A DNA stretch of 7,851 bases from SFTJ01 sp051871555 (GCA_051871555.1 JBJECZ010000083.1:1-7851); one strand, 5' to 3'. Shown: positions 1-6,423, counted from the first letter of the stretch. Numbers and translations: made by a program. The notes: a model not told the origin generated them from the sequence alone.

Positions 1-4
1 TCTG

Positions 5-34
5 CAAAAATAGCTTTTAATTTTGTAATGCCAA
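5..34 (-). promoter_or_regulatory. Predicted Bacteroidota promoter firing leftward out of the window
   Basis: On the minus strand, TATTTTTG (12 to 5) fits the -7 element TAnnTTTG. A TTG (34 to 32) lies 19 nt upstream, the usual -33 spacing in Bacteroidota. It would start transcription of a minus-strand gene just left of base 1. That gene is not visible, so the assignment rests on the motif pair alone. Confidence 0.35.
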
Positions 35-84
35 ACTCTATAAGAAAATAATTTCAGCAAGAAAATCAGCGTTGCCGCGCGTTC

Positions 85-236
85 CGGGACATATGTGTAG
101 GTGTTGTAGGGGCGAAACATCATATATAACCATTTGACTGCCAGTGATATTAACCGCGAAGCGGTTACATCTTCAATAACCCCGCATTGGCGCCGCAGGC
201 GACTATGTGGGGAAGGCTGAACGCACCCCACCACCC
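85..236. repeat. Non-coding palindrome-rich segment beside the array
   Basis: I see no convincing gene between base 35 and the array at 285. Two hairpins stand out. Bases 151-167 form a 7-bp perfect stem (TAACCGC/GCGGTTA) closed by GAA, containing the very stable GCGAAGC mini-hairpin. Bases 180-212 fold into a long stem: four outer C-G pairs, a G-T, three more pairs, two mismatches around a G-C pair, then CGCC/GGCG around a GCA loop. Compact GC-rich palindromes in AT-rich surroundings resemble dispersed intergenic repeats of Bacteroidales. That dispersal is an inference, since only one copy is visible here. Read on the minus strand, the segment lies downstream of the CRISPR array and could also take part in ending its transcript. 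Confidence 0.5.
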
Positions 237-278
237 ACAATGGCGTGGCGGTTGCAGACCCAGCCGCCACGCCATTGT
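237..278 (-). other. Perfect 15-bp stem-loop capping the leader-distal end of the CRISPR array
   Basis: Bases 237-251 (ACAATGGCGTGGCGG) are the exact reverse complement of 264-278, leaving a 12-nt loop at 252-263. Only 6 nt (279-284) separate it from the terminal repeat. On the minus strand, the inferred direction of array transcription, it directly follows the last repeat. No T-tract follows the stem there, so it is not a textbook intrinsic terminator. It may still pause transcription or protect the 3' end of the pre-crRNA. The loop contains, in minus sense, TCTGCAA, which is complementary to bases 2-8 of the adjacent diverged repeat. The structure is plain in the sequence; the role is unknown. 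Confidence 0.7.
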
Positions 279-284
279 ACTGAT

Positions 285-320
285 GTTGTATTGGCTTCTC
301 AAGTCGAAGCCATCTGCAAC
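285..320 (-). repeat. Diverged terminal CRISPR repeat with conserved stem
   Basis: This repeat carries eight transitions relative to the other four. In crRNA sense they fall at positions 6, 13, 15, 16, 18, 23, 25 and 28. Five are in the 7-bp stem (positions 9-15 with 23-29). Pair 13/25 changes C-G to U-A, pair 15/23 changes U-A to C-G, and 10/28 changes G-U to G-C, so no pair is lost. Two changes are in the loop (16 and 18) and one lies outside the stem (6). Both ends, GUUG and CAAC, are unchanged. In type VI-B the repeat lies 3' of its spacer, so this copy would be the handle of the oldest spacer (321-350). Confidence 0.9.
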
Positions 321-584
321 ATGGAAGCAAGTAGAACGAAGAAGAGGTTTGTTGTATTAGCCTTTCAAATTAAGGCCATCCGCAACCAGCAGAAGCGCGA
401 CCGTTATGAAAAAGCTGTTGTATTAGCCTTTCAAATTAAGGCCATCCGCAACCCAATGTAAACGATGCATTGCCGTCGCTTGGTTGTATTAGCCTTTCAA
501 ATTAAGGCCATCCGCAACAATGGGAAGGCGGTACTCATAATAAATAACGTTGTATTAGCCTTTCAAATTAAGGCCATCCGCAAC
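285..584 (-). CRISPR. Type VI-B CRISPR array: five 36-nt repeats, four 30-nt spacers
   Basis: Repeats lie at 285-320, 351-386, 417-452, 483-518 and 549-584. Spacers lie at 321-350, 387-416, 453-482 and 519-548, all exactly 30 nt. The last four repeats are identical: plus sense starts GTTGTATTAGCC and ends GGCCATCCGCAAC. The first differs at eight positions. The length, the GTTG and CAAC ends and the central stem are typical of Cas13b repeats. The reverse complement matches the Prevotella sp. P5-125 Cas13b repeat, as I recall it, at 26 of 36 positions, including the ATTTGA/TTTTGA loop region. The crRNA strand is therefore minus, with the leader at 585 and above. The diverged copy at the far end agrees with this, since decay usually marks the leader-distal end. 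Cas13b itself processes such transcripts into spacer-repeat crRNAs with the repeat 3'. None of the spacers matches another part of the window. Confidence 0.97.
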
Positions 585-665
585 CGATGTTTGCAAAAAC
601 ACTGTGTATCAGTAAGATATAACATGTTTTTGCTCATAAAAATGAGATTTTGTGTTTTGCTTTAA
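585..665 (-). other. CRISPR leader (transcribed part)
   Basis: This AT-rich, gene-free stretch lies between the leader-proximal repeat and the divergent promoters. With array transcription on the minus strand, it is the transcribed leader of about 75 nt and the expected side for new spacer insertion. It contains a small hairpin (CTCAT 633-637 with ATGAG 642-646). Its identity rests on array polarity: the diverged repeat is at the opposite end. Confidence 0.6.
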
Positions 666-696
666 CAAAGATAACCGTATTTTTTTAATCCTAAAA
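666..696 (-). promoter_or_regulatory. Predicted array promoter (minus strand)
   Basis: On the minus strand TATCTTTG (673 to 666) is a perfect Bacteroidota -7 element (TAnnTTTG). The expected -33 region near 693-696 reads TTTTAG rather than TTTG, so that half is weak. The start would be near 659-660, sending a transcript through the leader into the array. It lies back to back with the cas13b promoter at 716-746. Confidence 0.45.
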
Positions 697-715
697 GTAT
701 TTATATAGAAATGTC

Positions 716-746
716 TTGATGGATTTGAAAAATAATTGTAAATTTG
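716..746 (+). promoter_or_regulatory. Predicted cas13b promoter
   Basis: TTG at 716-718, 20 nt of spacer, then TAAATTTG at 739-746 fit the Bacteroidota -33/-7 consensus. The transcript would start near 753 and carry a leader of about 55 nt. No clear Shine-Dalgarno sequence precedes the ATG at 808. The sequence before it is A-rich, as is common in this phylum. Confidence 0.6.
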
Positions 747-753
747 CGTTTAA

Positions 754-767
754 TCGCCATTTGGCGA
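754..767. promoter_or_regulatory. Palindrome at the predicted cas13b transcription start
   Basis: TCGCCA (754-759), TT, TGGCGA (762-767) form a 6-bp perfect dyad that begins about 8 nt after the -7 element. Its place at the predicted start site suits a repressor operator or a small 5' stem-loop in the cas13b mRNA. No regulator gene is next to it, so the function is a guess. Confidence 0.35.
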
Positions 768-807
768 CACCATAACAACTATCTAATAACCCCAAAAAAC
801 CTGAAGT

Positions 808-3800
808 ATGAATCGACCTAACCTCGTAGAGAAAAACAAGCATATATTTGGCACCTATGCCGTTATGGCAATGAACAACGTGCAACTGGTGTTTGAGCAT
901 ATCCGAAAAATGGCTGGTCTGCCCGAAAACACTGCAGAAACCTATCGCCCCGAGGACCTATGGACACACCCCGTGATGGCTGAACTGCTGAAAATGAAGA
1001 AAGGCGAGTCTACCGACAACGCCACCATTCAATTGATTGTGGACAAGATGCTCGACCAATTCCCGTTTCTGCGCATCATGGGCGAAAACCGGCGTGCCTT
1101 TCGCAGCAAGAAGGAAGAGAAAAAAGGCACTGCCGAGAAGATGCTTGGCGCCGATGACATCTACGACGTGATGAACAGCATGCTGCGCGTGGTGAAGGCT
1201 TATCGCGACGCCACCGAGCACCTGATGTTCGACTCATCGCTGTGGAACGACGGTTCACCTTTCCTGAAATATAACGAGCAAGTGATGGCTGGCGTGATTG
1301 AGAACTACTTCGGCGTGGCGCTGCGCAACGTGAAGGAGCGCTTTGGCTATACCACCGACGACCTGCGCTTCATTCAAGACCATCGCATGAAAGACGTGCG
1401 CGTGCCGGGCGAACGATTTCCGCGCAAGACCTACGACCTCGACTTTTTCCTGAGCATAAAAGCCACCAACGGCGACCGCACCGGCAAGCTGCACCTCTCG
1501 GGCGTGGGCGTGACGCTGCTCATCTGCCTGCTGCTGCACAAGCAATACGTCACCATCATGCTCTCGAAGCTGCAAGGCATCTATGGCAAATATCGCGCCG
1601 GGTCGAAGGAGCGACAAATAATTTTGCGCTCGTTTTCCATCAACGGCATTGTGCTGCCTAAGGAGCGCATCCGTTCCGACAAGAGCGAGATGTCGGTGGC
1701 GCTCGACATGATAAACGAACTGAAACGCTGCCCGCGCGAACTGTTCGACGTGTTGTCGGTTGACGACCAAGAGCGATTCCGCTTGCAGTCGGCTGACATG
1801 GAAGACGTGCTGCAGATGCGCCACTCCGACCGCTTTGCACAGCTGGTGATGCAATATTTCGACTATGGCGAACTGCTGCCCACCATACGCTTTCAGGTGA
1901 ACATGGGCAAGCTGCGCTATCTGTTCAACGCTGCCAAAAACTGCATCGACGGCGCAACGCGCGTGCGTGTGCTTGAGCATCGGCTCAACGCCTTCGGGCG
2001 CGTGCAGGAGATGGAAGCCAAACGCAAGAACGAGAAAGGCGCCTTTGTGGGCACCGACATCGATGTGCGCGAGTTCGACGAGGTGCGTCGCGACGATGCC
2101 AACCCCGAAAACTATCCATACGTGGTTGACACCTACACGCATTATGTCATCGAAAACAACAAAATAAACTTCACCTTCGGCGAACAGCTGCCCGAGGTGG
2201 AACGAGTGGGCGACAAATGGTATGTGAACAATGTGATTGCCCATTGCAGCATGAGTGTGCTCGAGCTGCCGGCAATGGTGTTCCACAGCCACCTCTACGG
2301 AGCCAAGAAAACCGAGGCGCTCATTCGCCGCACTTGGGACAACTATAACCGCCTGTTTGCTGATATGCGCGACGGAAAACTCACCAAGGCAAACATCTGC
2401 ACCTATGGCATAGCCGAAGCCGACATGCCCGCCAAGGTGCTTGAAGTAGTGAACGGCGGCGGCAAGAGCCTGGGCTATTGGGCGCATGTGCGCAAAGAAA
2501 TTGATGAGATGCTCGCCGACACCGAACGCCGCATCACTCGCCTGAAAGACGACAAACGCGCCGTCGACTCGAAGATGAACAAGATGGGCAAACGAGGCTT
2601 TGTGCGCATCATGCCCGGACGCCTTGCCGACTGGCTGGCTGAGGACATTGTGCGACTGCAGCGCTCAAGCCTAACCGGCGCCGAATACGGCACCGACCGC
2701 ATCACCGGCTTGAACTATCGCACATTGCAGGCCGCCATAGCCACGTTCAACTCCAACCACGACATCGTAGATGGCGAGTCGCTGAAGGCTCTCACCGATA
2801 TGCTTGCCAAAGCCGGTCTGACCATCCGAGACGGCAAAACCGCGCATCCCTTCCTGTTCTTTGTGCTGGGCAACAAGCCAAAAAACACCATCGACCTCTA
2901 CGAAAGCTATCTCATTCAGCGCAAGAAGTATCTCAACGGATTGCTGAAGAAAATCAGAGAAAACAGCATCGCCAAGAGCGAAATCACCTTTGTGAACGCC
3001 GAAAGCACACGTTTCAGCCAACGCGATGCCGACTATTATTGCAACACCGCAGCCGACTATCTCGACTTCCACGCCATAGAACTGCCGCGGCAGATGTTCG
3101 ACGCCGAAATCAAGGCAATGCTGAAAAAGTTGCCCGAAATGAAAGATGTTGACTTCGACCACGCCAACGTGACATATCTGATTGCCGAGTATCTCAAACG
3201 GTTCTGCAACGACGATTTCCAGCCGTTCTACAACCTAAAGCGCAACTATCGCTACGTGGACATGCTCGAAGGAAAAACCGACAGCAAAGACAAATTGCTG
3301 CCGCAATACACCACCGTTGCCCAGCGCGAGGAGCTGTGGAAAGACCGCATCGAACGAGTGAAAAAGTATCGCCGAATTAAGGTGAACTCGATATTCTTCG
3401 ACCGGAATAACAATCTGCGCAAAGAGGAAATTGAGGCACGCGTCGACAAGAGCATAGCCAATGCCCGCAACGAATACACCTCCACCGAAAAGGTGATTCG
3501 CCGCTACAAGGTGCAAGATGCATTGATGTTCCTGCTCGCCTGCGACACCATCACCCAAAACGTGCAGCTCGAGGGCAAACGCTTCAAGCTCAACGCCGTA
3601 GAGCCGAGCGCCGAAACCGGCATCCTCTCGGAAGTGATGCCAATCAACTTTGAGTTTACGTTCGAAGGCAAACGCTACACGCTGCATGCCGACGGCATGA
3701 AGATTAAGAACTACGGTGATTTCTTCCGCTTAATCAACGACCAACGCCTGCCGTCGCTGCTGAACATTGTGGGCACCACCCAGCTCGAAAAGAAGCAGAT

Positions 3801-4125
3801 GGACGAAGAGTTGAGCAACTACGACAACTGCCGCCCCGAAATGGTGAAAATGATACTCGGGCTTGAGAAGGAAATCTACACCCGTTTCCCCGAAAAGAAG
3901 AATCTGGTGTACGAGATTGAGCGATTCAACTTCTCGAAACTGATGGCAGAGATGGTGCGCGAAGGCATGTTCAGCCACGACGAACGCAACACCATCAACC
4001 TCATACGCAACGCCTTCTCACACAACCGCTATCCCGAGAAGGTGGTAATCAGCGGGTTGTGCATACCGGAGGTTGCCAAGAGCTACGAAGCCAAGATGAG
4101 CCAGATGGCGCACCTGCCCGAATAA
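808..4125 (+). CDS. cas13b: Cas13b, RNA-guided RNA endonuclease, type VI-B CRISPR effector
   Basis: This single-protein effector binds crRNA, processes its own pre-crRNA, and on target RNA recognition cleaves RNA with a composite HEPN nuclease. Both RX4H motifs are intact: Arg133-His138 (RDATEH) in the N-terminal HEPN and Arg1067-His1072 (RNAFSH, followed by NRYP) in the C-terminal HEPN. From memory, collinear blocks match Prevotella sp. P5-125 Cas13b throughout: the start (FGTYAVMAM at 14-22), LHLSGVG at 228-234, VNMGKLRYL at 364-372, ANPENYPYVVDTYTHY at 431-446, NKMGKRGF at 591-598, GLNYR at 634-638, NVTYLIAEY at 787-795, EKVIRRYKVQDA at 894-905 and GMKIKNYGDFF at 963-973. The lysine-rich stretch around 368-377 corresponds to the lid region linked to crRNA processing in Prevotella Cas13b; Lys377 is a candidate catalytic residue. 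The length, 1105 residues, is normal for the family. The ATG at 808 gives the expected family N-terminus. No cas1, cas2, csx27 or csx28 accompanies it. The array lies upstream and is read the other way. Confidence 0.97.
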   Translation: MNRPNLVEKNKHIFGTYAVMAMNNVQLVFEHIRKMAGLPENTAETYRPEDLWTHPVMAELLKMKKGESTDNATIQLIVDKMLDQFPFLRIMGENRRAFRSKKEEKKGTAEKMLGADDIYDVMNSMLRVVKAYRDATEHLMFDSSLWNDGSPFLKYNEQVMAGVIENYFGVALRNVKERFGYTTDDLRFIQDHRMKDVRVPGERFPRKTYDLDFFLSIKATNGDRTGKLHLSGVGVTLLICLLLHKQYVTIMLSKLQGIYGKYRAGSKERQIILRSFSINGIVLPKERIRSDKSEMSVALDMINELKRCPRELFDVLSVDDQERFRLQSADMEDVLQMRHSDRFAQLVMQYFDYGELLPTIRFQVNMGKLRYLFNAAKNCIDGATRVRVLEHRLNAFGRVQEMEAKRKNEKGAFVGTDIDVREFDEVRRDDANPENYPYVVDTYTHYVIENNKINFTFGEQLPEVERVGDKWYVNNVIAHCSMSVLELPAMVFHSHLYGAKKTEALIRRTWDNYNRLFADMRDGKLTKANICTYGIAEADMPAKVLEVVNGGGKSLGYWAHVRKEIDEMLADTERRITRLKDDKRAVDSKMNKMGKRGFVRIMPGRLADWLAEDIVRLQRSSLTGAEYGTDRITGLNYRTLQAAIATFNSNHDIVDGESLKALTDMLAKAGLTIRDGKTAHPFLFFVLGNKPKNTIDLYESYLIQRKKYLNGLLKKIRENSIAKSEITFVNAESTRFSQRDADYYCNTAADYLDFHAIELPRQMFDAEIKAMLKKLPEMKDVDFDHANVTYLIAEYLKRFCNDDFQPFYNLKRNYRYVDMLEGKTDSKDKLLPQYTTVAQREELWKDRIERVKKYRRIKVNSIFFDRNNNLRKEEIEARVDKSIANARNEYTSTEKVIRRYKVQDALMFLLACDTITQNVQLEGKRFKLNAVEPSAETGILSEVMPINFEFTFEGKRYTLHADGMKIKNYGDFFRLINDQRLPSLLNIVGTTQLEKKQMDEELSNYDNCRPEMVKMILGLEKEIYTRFPEKKNLVYEIERFNFSKLMAEMVREGMFSHDERNTINLIRNAFSHNRYPEKVVISGLCIPEVAKSYEAKMSQMAHLPE

Positions 4126-4388
4126 CCCTTTGGGTAGCATCAAGGTTGAGTAGAAATTGGTATTCTCAAAATATCACATGCTTTGTTGCCTGAAAGGCGT
4201 GACGCCGAGCCGTCGAGGCGAGGCACTTAGCCGTGGGTGAGCGAAGCGTAACCCACGGACCACCGCCGCCCCCGAAACCAGCGTCCGGACAGGACGCGAA
4301 TTACCTTTGTTTGCAGATCCAGCAGCCTCGCCCCAAAGTGAGGTGTTCACTTCGAGTCAACCAAGCATAGAAAAAATCGGCAAAGATA
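4126..4388. repeat. Intergenic DNA with nested palindromes after cas13b
   Basis: No gene is visible between the cas13b stop and the promoter at 4389. The stretch is GC-rich and full of short dyads. CCGTGGGT (4231-4238) pairs with ACCCACGG (4251-4258) and encloses GCGAAGC. GCGTCC (4281-4286) pairs with GGACGC (4292-4297). GCCTGAAAGGCGTGAC at 4188-4203 recurs inverted at 5202-5217 with one mismatch. The first two dyads look like repeat modules found between genes in Bacteroidales, which I judge from memory. A short ACCC/GGGT dyad at 4125-4135 has no T-tract, so no clear intrinsic terminator for cas13b is seen. Confidence 0.5.
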
Positions 4389-4419
4389 TTGACAAAGCAA
4401 CTCAAATTAAATATCTTTG
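4389..4419 (+). promoter_or_regulatory. Strong consensus Bacteroidota promoter upstream of the RHS remnant
   Basis: TTG at 4389-4391, 20 nt, then TATCTTTG at 4412-4419 followed by TAGT match the consensus closely. The -7 element is also the right arm of a perfect 9-bp inverted repeat (CAAAGATAT 4381-4389 with ATATCTTTG 4411-4419). Transcription would start near 4426 and read into the palindromic element at 4430 and the RHS remnant. It may be left over from a gene that was lost or replaced. Confidence 0.55.
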
Positions 4420-4429
4420 TAGTAAACTG

Positions 4430-4505
4430 CGAAAATAGGCTGCGCCTTGGCATAACGCTCAAGCTGTTCGCTTGGCGATTTTACTCTCGGCTTGCACTAT
4501 CTTTG
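4430..4505. repeat. Dispersed palindromic element of Bacteroidales type
   Basis: The outer arms CGAAAATAG (4430-4438) and CTATCTTTG (4497-4505) are complementary at 7 of 9 positions. Inside, CGC-T-CAAGC (4456-4464) pairs with GCTTGGCG (4470-4477) around a TGTTC loop, with one bulged T. On the minus strand it reads AAAGATAGTGCAAGCCGAG and then GCGCAGCC. I recognise this theme as a very frequent intergenic sequence in Bacteroides and relatives. The apparent open frame across it is not a gene. Its function is unknown. Confidence 0.5.
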
Positions 4506-4599
4506 GAGAAGAATAAAAAAGTCGATAGCCATGATTGCCCGTTTCAACATACCGACCCCGATGCATTTTAGCTTCATTGCATCGCGGACAAGTTTTGTT

Positions 4600-5145
4600 G
4601 CATCGCCAGCCGATGCTCTGGTGTATGACGGAGCAATGGATTTCACCGACGGAGCCAACGAAGTGGAAGAATATGCCTACGATGCCAATGGCAATATGAC
4701 AAAGGACCTTAACCGAGGCATAGAAAGCATCACCTACAATTGGAACAATATGCCGAGGGAAATCACATTCACCTCAGGCGCAATCACATGCTACACCTAC
4801 GATGCCGCAGGACGAAAGTTGCGTGCCGAATACATCACGCCATTAGCAGCGAGTGCAAATTATGCTCTCGGTCCGACTCCTCCAATCGTTCCACCATTGA
4901 CACTTTACGATTTCTCTACTGTTGACTATCATGGCGATTGCGTGCTTCGCAATGACTCGCTTGAGCGAGTGTTGACGGCAAACGGCTACATTGCAAACGA
5001 CACATTGCACTACTACATTAAGGATTACGAAGGCAATGTGCGCTGCGTAGTGCGCCAAGACGGCGCAGTGGTAGAGAGCAACGAATACTTCCCCTACGGA
5101 GTTCTGTTCTCAACCACCGCCTCGGCGCAGCCATATAAATACAAT
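4600..5145 (+). pseudogene. Orphan RHS-repeat protein fragment, truncated at both ends
   Basis: The frame reads as the C-terminal core of a Bacteroidales RHS (YD-repeat) protein: DALVYDGAMDFTDGANEVEE, then YAYDANGNMTKD, ITYNWNNMPREITF, YTYDAAGRKLRAEY, YYIKDYEGNVRCVVRQDGAV, and YFPYGVLF ending in PYKYN. YDANGNMTKD and YTYDAAGRKL are classic YD-repeat units. RHS proteins are large secreted polymorphic toxins or wall-associated proteins whose shell continues past YKYN with a G-E/K-rich repeat end and a variable tip. Here homology stops at PYKYN (5145) and turns into unrelated DNA. On the left it starts abruptly near 4600-4615, although the frame stays open back to an ATG at 4492. The open frame runs on to a stop at 5221-5223. 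With no signal peptide, long N-terminal repeats or toxin tip, this is a remnant. It lies between inverted copies of a 16-nt sequence. Confidence 0.75.
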
Positions 5146-5222
5146 GCACAACCTTTAGCTCGCCGAAGTGGGCGTTGCAACGTCGGCTGTAAGCCTCCGG
5201 GGTCACGCCCTTCAGGCGTTTA
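5146..5222. repeat. Repeat-like sequence replacing the RHS 3' end
   Basis: RHS similarity ends at 5145 and a GC-rich non-RHS block follows up to 5222. It includes GTCACGCCCTTCAGGC at 5202-5217, the inverted copy (15 of 16) of 4188-4203. On the minus strand it stays open and spells short peptide-like strings (RLKGVTPEAYSRR), but no gene with a sensible start or domain can be built. It is probably a dispersed repeat at the breakpoint. Confidence 0.4.
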
Positions 5223-5263
5223 ATCGTGAATTCGCAAATAATTATATAACTATTACACAGCCT

Positions 5264-6382
5264 CTATCCTATAATCCAACGGCTGCCGGGGATGAGGCTA
5301 ATCAGTTTTGATGTGATGGCGCATGCCGCGAAGGTGAGCACGGCGATGCACGGAATTGCCAATGCCACGGGGATGAGCGGCTGGGCAGGATTGCCGGCAA
5401 CGATGGCTGATGCAATGGGCGCCAAGAACAGCAAGTGCATCAGATACATGCCGAACGACAGGCGCGACAATTCGCCGATGATGCGTGGCGCCTTCACCTG
5501 CTTGATGCACGAAAACAATAGGAATGCTCCGAATGTGGCACACAGCACATTGGGGGTGCAGAATTCCCACGACCATTCGAGGCGAGGGGTGTCGATGAGT
5601 TTGCCCGGAACACCTTGCCACCAGAACGACCATGCCGTGAAGGCTGCTCCTGCCACAAAGCACAGCGAGCCTATTGTGAGACGTTTGCCTGTGCTCCAAC
5701 GCAAGTGGGTGCGTATGTAGTGAGCCAGCACCAAATAGCCCAGATAGCCCGAGCAATACCACAGCATGCTGAAGTGATTCCAGAAACACTCGCCCCAAAT
5801 CTCGCCCGACACCCATTGATGAATCCATGGCATAAATGTAGAGGCCGCAAACAGCGCTATGAACATAAGTTCGTCGCGCGCCGAAGCACGTTCGAGCCAC
5901 GGCGACACCACCGGCATGATGAGGTAGAGGCTGATTAGAGGATACATAAACCACAGGTGACCGCCCATCGACGGGAAATTCAGAGGCAGTATGGCGAGGT
6001 CGTGCATCGACTGCTCAAAAGTCATGGCGCCCCATGCCAGCGGCAAGAAGCAATAGATGAGGCTGAAGATGATGAACGGCGGCAGGATGCGCACAAAGCG
6101 CCGGCGATAGAACTGCGCCATGCCAACACCCGGCTTGAGCGGAACCAGCAAGAATGCCGACACCACCATGAACAGCGGCACGCAGGTTCTGCCCACGCCA
6201 CCATCGTAAAATGCCACCCAAAATCGGTTGGCTTCGTTGGCGAGCATCGACACGTTGCCTGCCAGCCCCGACGAGTCGGCGGCATAGAAATTCTCGCTTG
6301 CATGCACAAGCATAACCATAAAACATGCCACCACACGAATGTAGTCGACAAACACTATTCTTTCTTGCTGTTGTTTTGCCAT
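5264..6382 (-). CDS. Acyltransferase-3 family integral membrane protein
   Basis: The 372-residue protein fits the acyltransferase_3 family (PF01757), which O-acylates sugars of exopolysaccharide, O-antigen or other surface glycans at the inner membrane. Family marks are visible. The first helix carries Arg16 and His27 (YIRVVACFMVMLVHA), the conserved Arg-x10-His. Next come FYRRRFVRILPPFIIFS at 91-107, GGHLWFMYPLISLYLIMPVV at 140-159, and SFGMYLMH at 309-316 near the C-terminus. About ten hydrophobic segments span the length, as expected. The acetyl or other acyl donor and the glycan acceptor cannot be told from the sequence. The ATG at 6382 sits about 35 nt after a predicted start site and gives the normal family N-terminus. 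It is transcribed alone, convergent with the RHS remnant, and no glycan-synthesis neighbour is visible. Confidence 0.88.
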   Translation of the reverse strand: MAKQQQERIVFVDYIRVVACFMVMLVHASENFYAADSSGLAGNVSMLANEANRFWVAFYDGGVGRTCVPLFMVVSAFLLVPLKPGVGMAQFYRRRFVRILPPFIIFSLIYCFLPLAWGAMTFEQSMHDLAILPLNFPSMGGHLWFMYPLISLYLIMPVVSPWLERASARDELMFIALFAASTFMPWIHQWVSGEIWGECFWNHFSMLWYCSGYLGYLVLAHYIRTHLRWSTGKRLTIGSLCFVAGAAFTAWSFWWQGVPGKLIDTPRLEWSWEFCTPNVLCATFGAFLLFSCIKQVKAPRIIGELSRLSFGMYLMHLLFLAPIASAIVAGNPAQPLIPVALAIPCIAVLTFAACAITSKLISLIPGSRWIIG

Positions 6383-6423
6383 TGTTGGAGTAGTTAAAAC
6401 ATTAAAGGTTTGGTCGGTTTTTG

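Noticed and set aside
285..584. A long-form (about 88-nt) repeat as described for some VI-B arrays
   Set aside because: All repeats are 36 nt and all spacers 30 nt. The diverged repeat is of normal length and is followed by a normal spacer.
207..665. Two plus-strand open frames running through the CRISPR array
   Set aside because: Their protein contains the translated repeat (VVLAFQIKAIRN) several times, so they only reflect the 36-nt repeat and 30-nt spacer period, which adds to 66 nt and keeps frame.
2008..2040. Possible self-target: cas13b shares ATGGAAGC with the spacer at 321-350
   Set aside because: Only the first eight bases agree and the rest diverges, so it is chance.
1255..2487. 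A 410-residue minus-strand open frame inside cas13b
   Set aside because: It is antisense to a clear Cas13b gene, is low in complexity (rich in His, Ala and Val), has no recognisable domain and no promoter. It is a shadow of codon bias.
4125..4135. Terminator after cas13b (ACCC TTT GGGT)
   Set aside because: The stem is only 4 bp and no T-tract follows.
4389..4571. A 60-residue plus-strand open frame before the RHS remnant
   Set aside because: It runs through the promoter and palindromic element, has no domain or ribosome-binding context, and its frame differs from the RHS frame.
5298..5954. A 218-residue minus-strand frame and several plus-strand frames within the acyltransferase gene
   Set aside because: They overlap the acyltransferase gene, which has family motifs, membrane segments and a promoter. 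The alternatives are Cys/His/Arg-rich with none of these.
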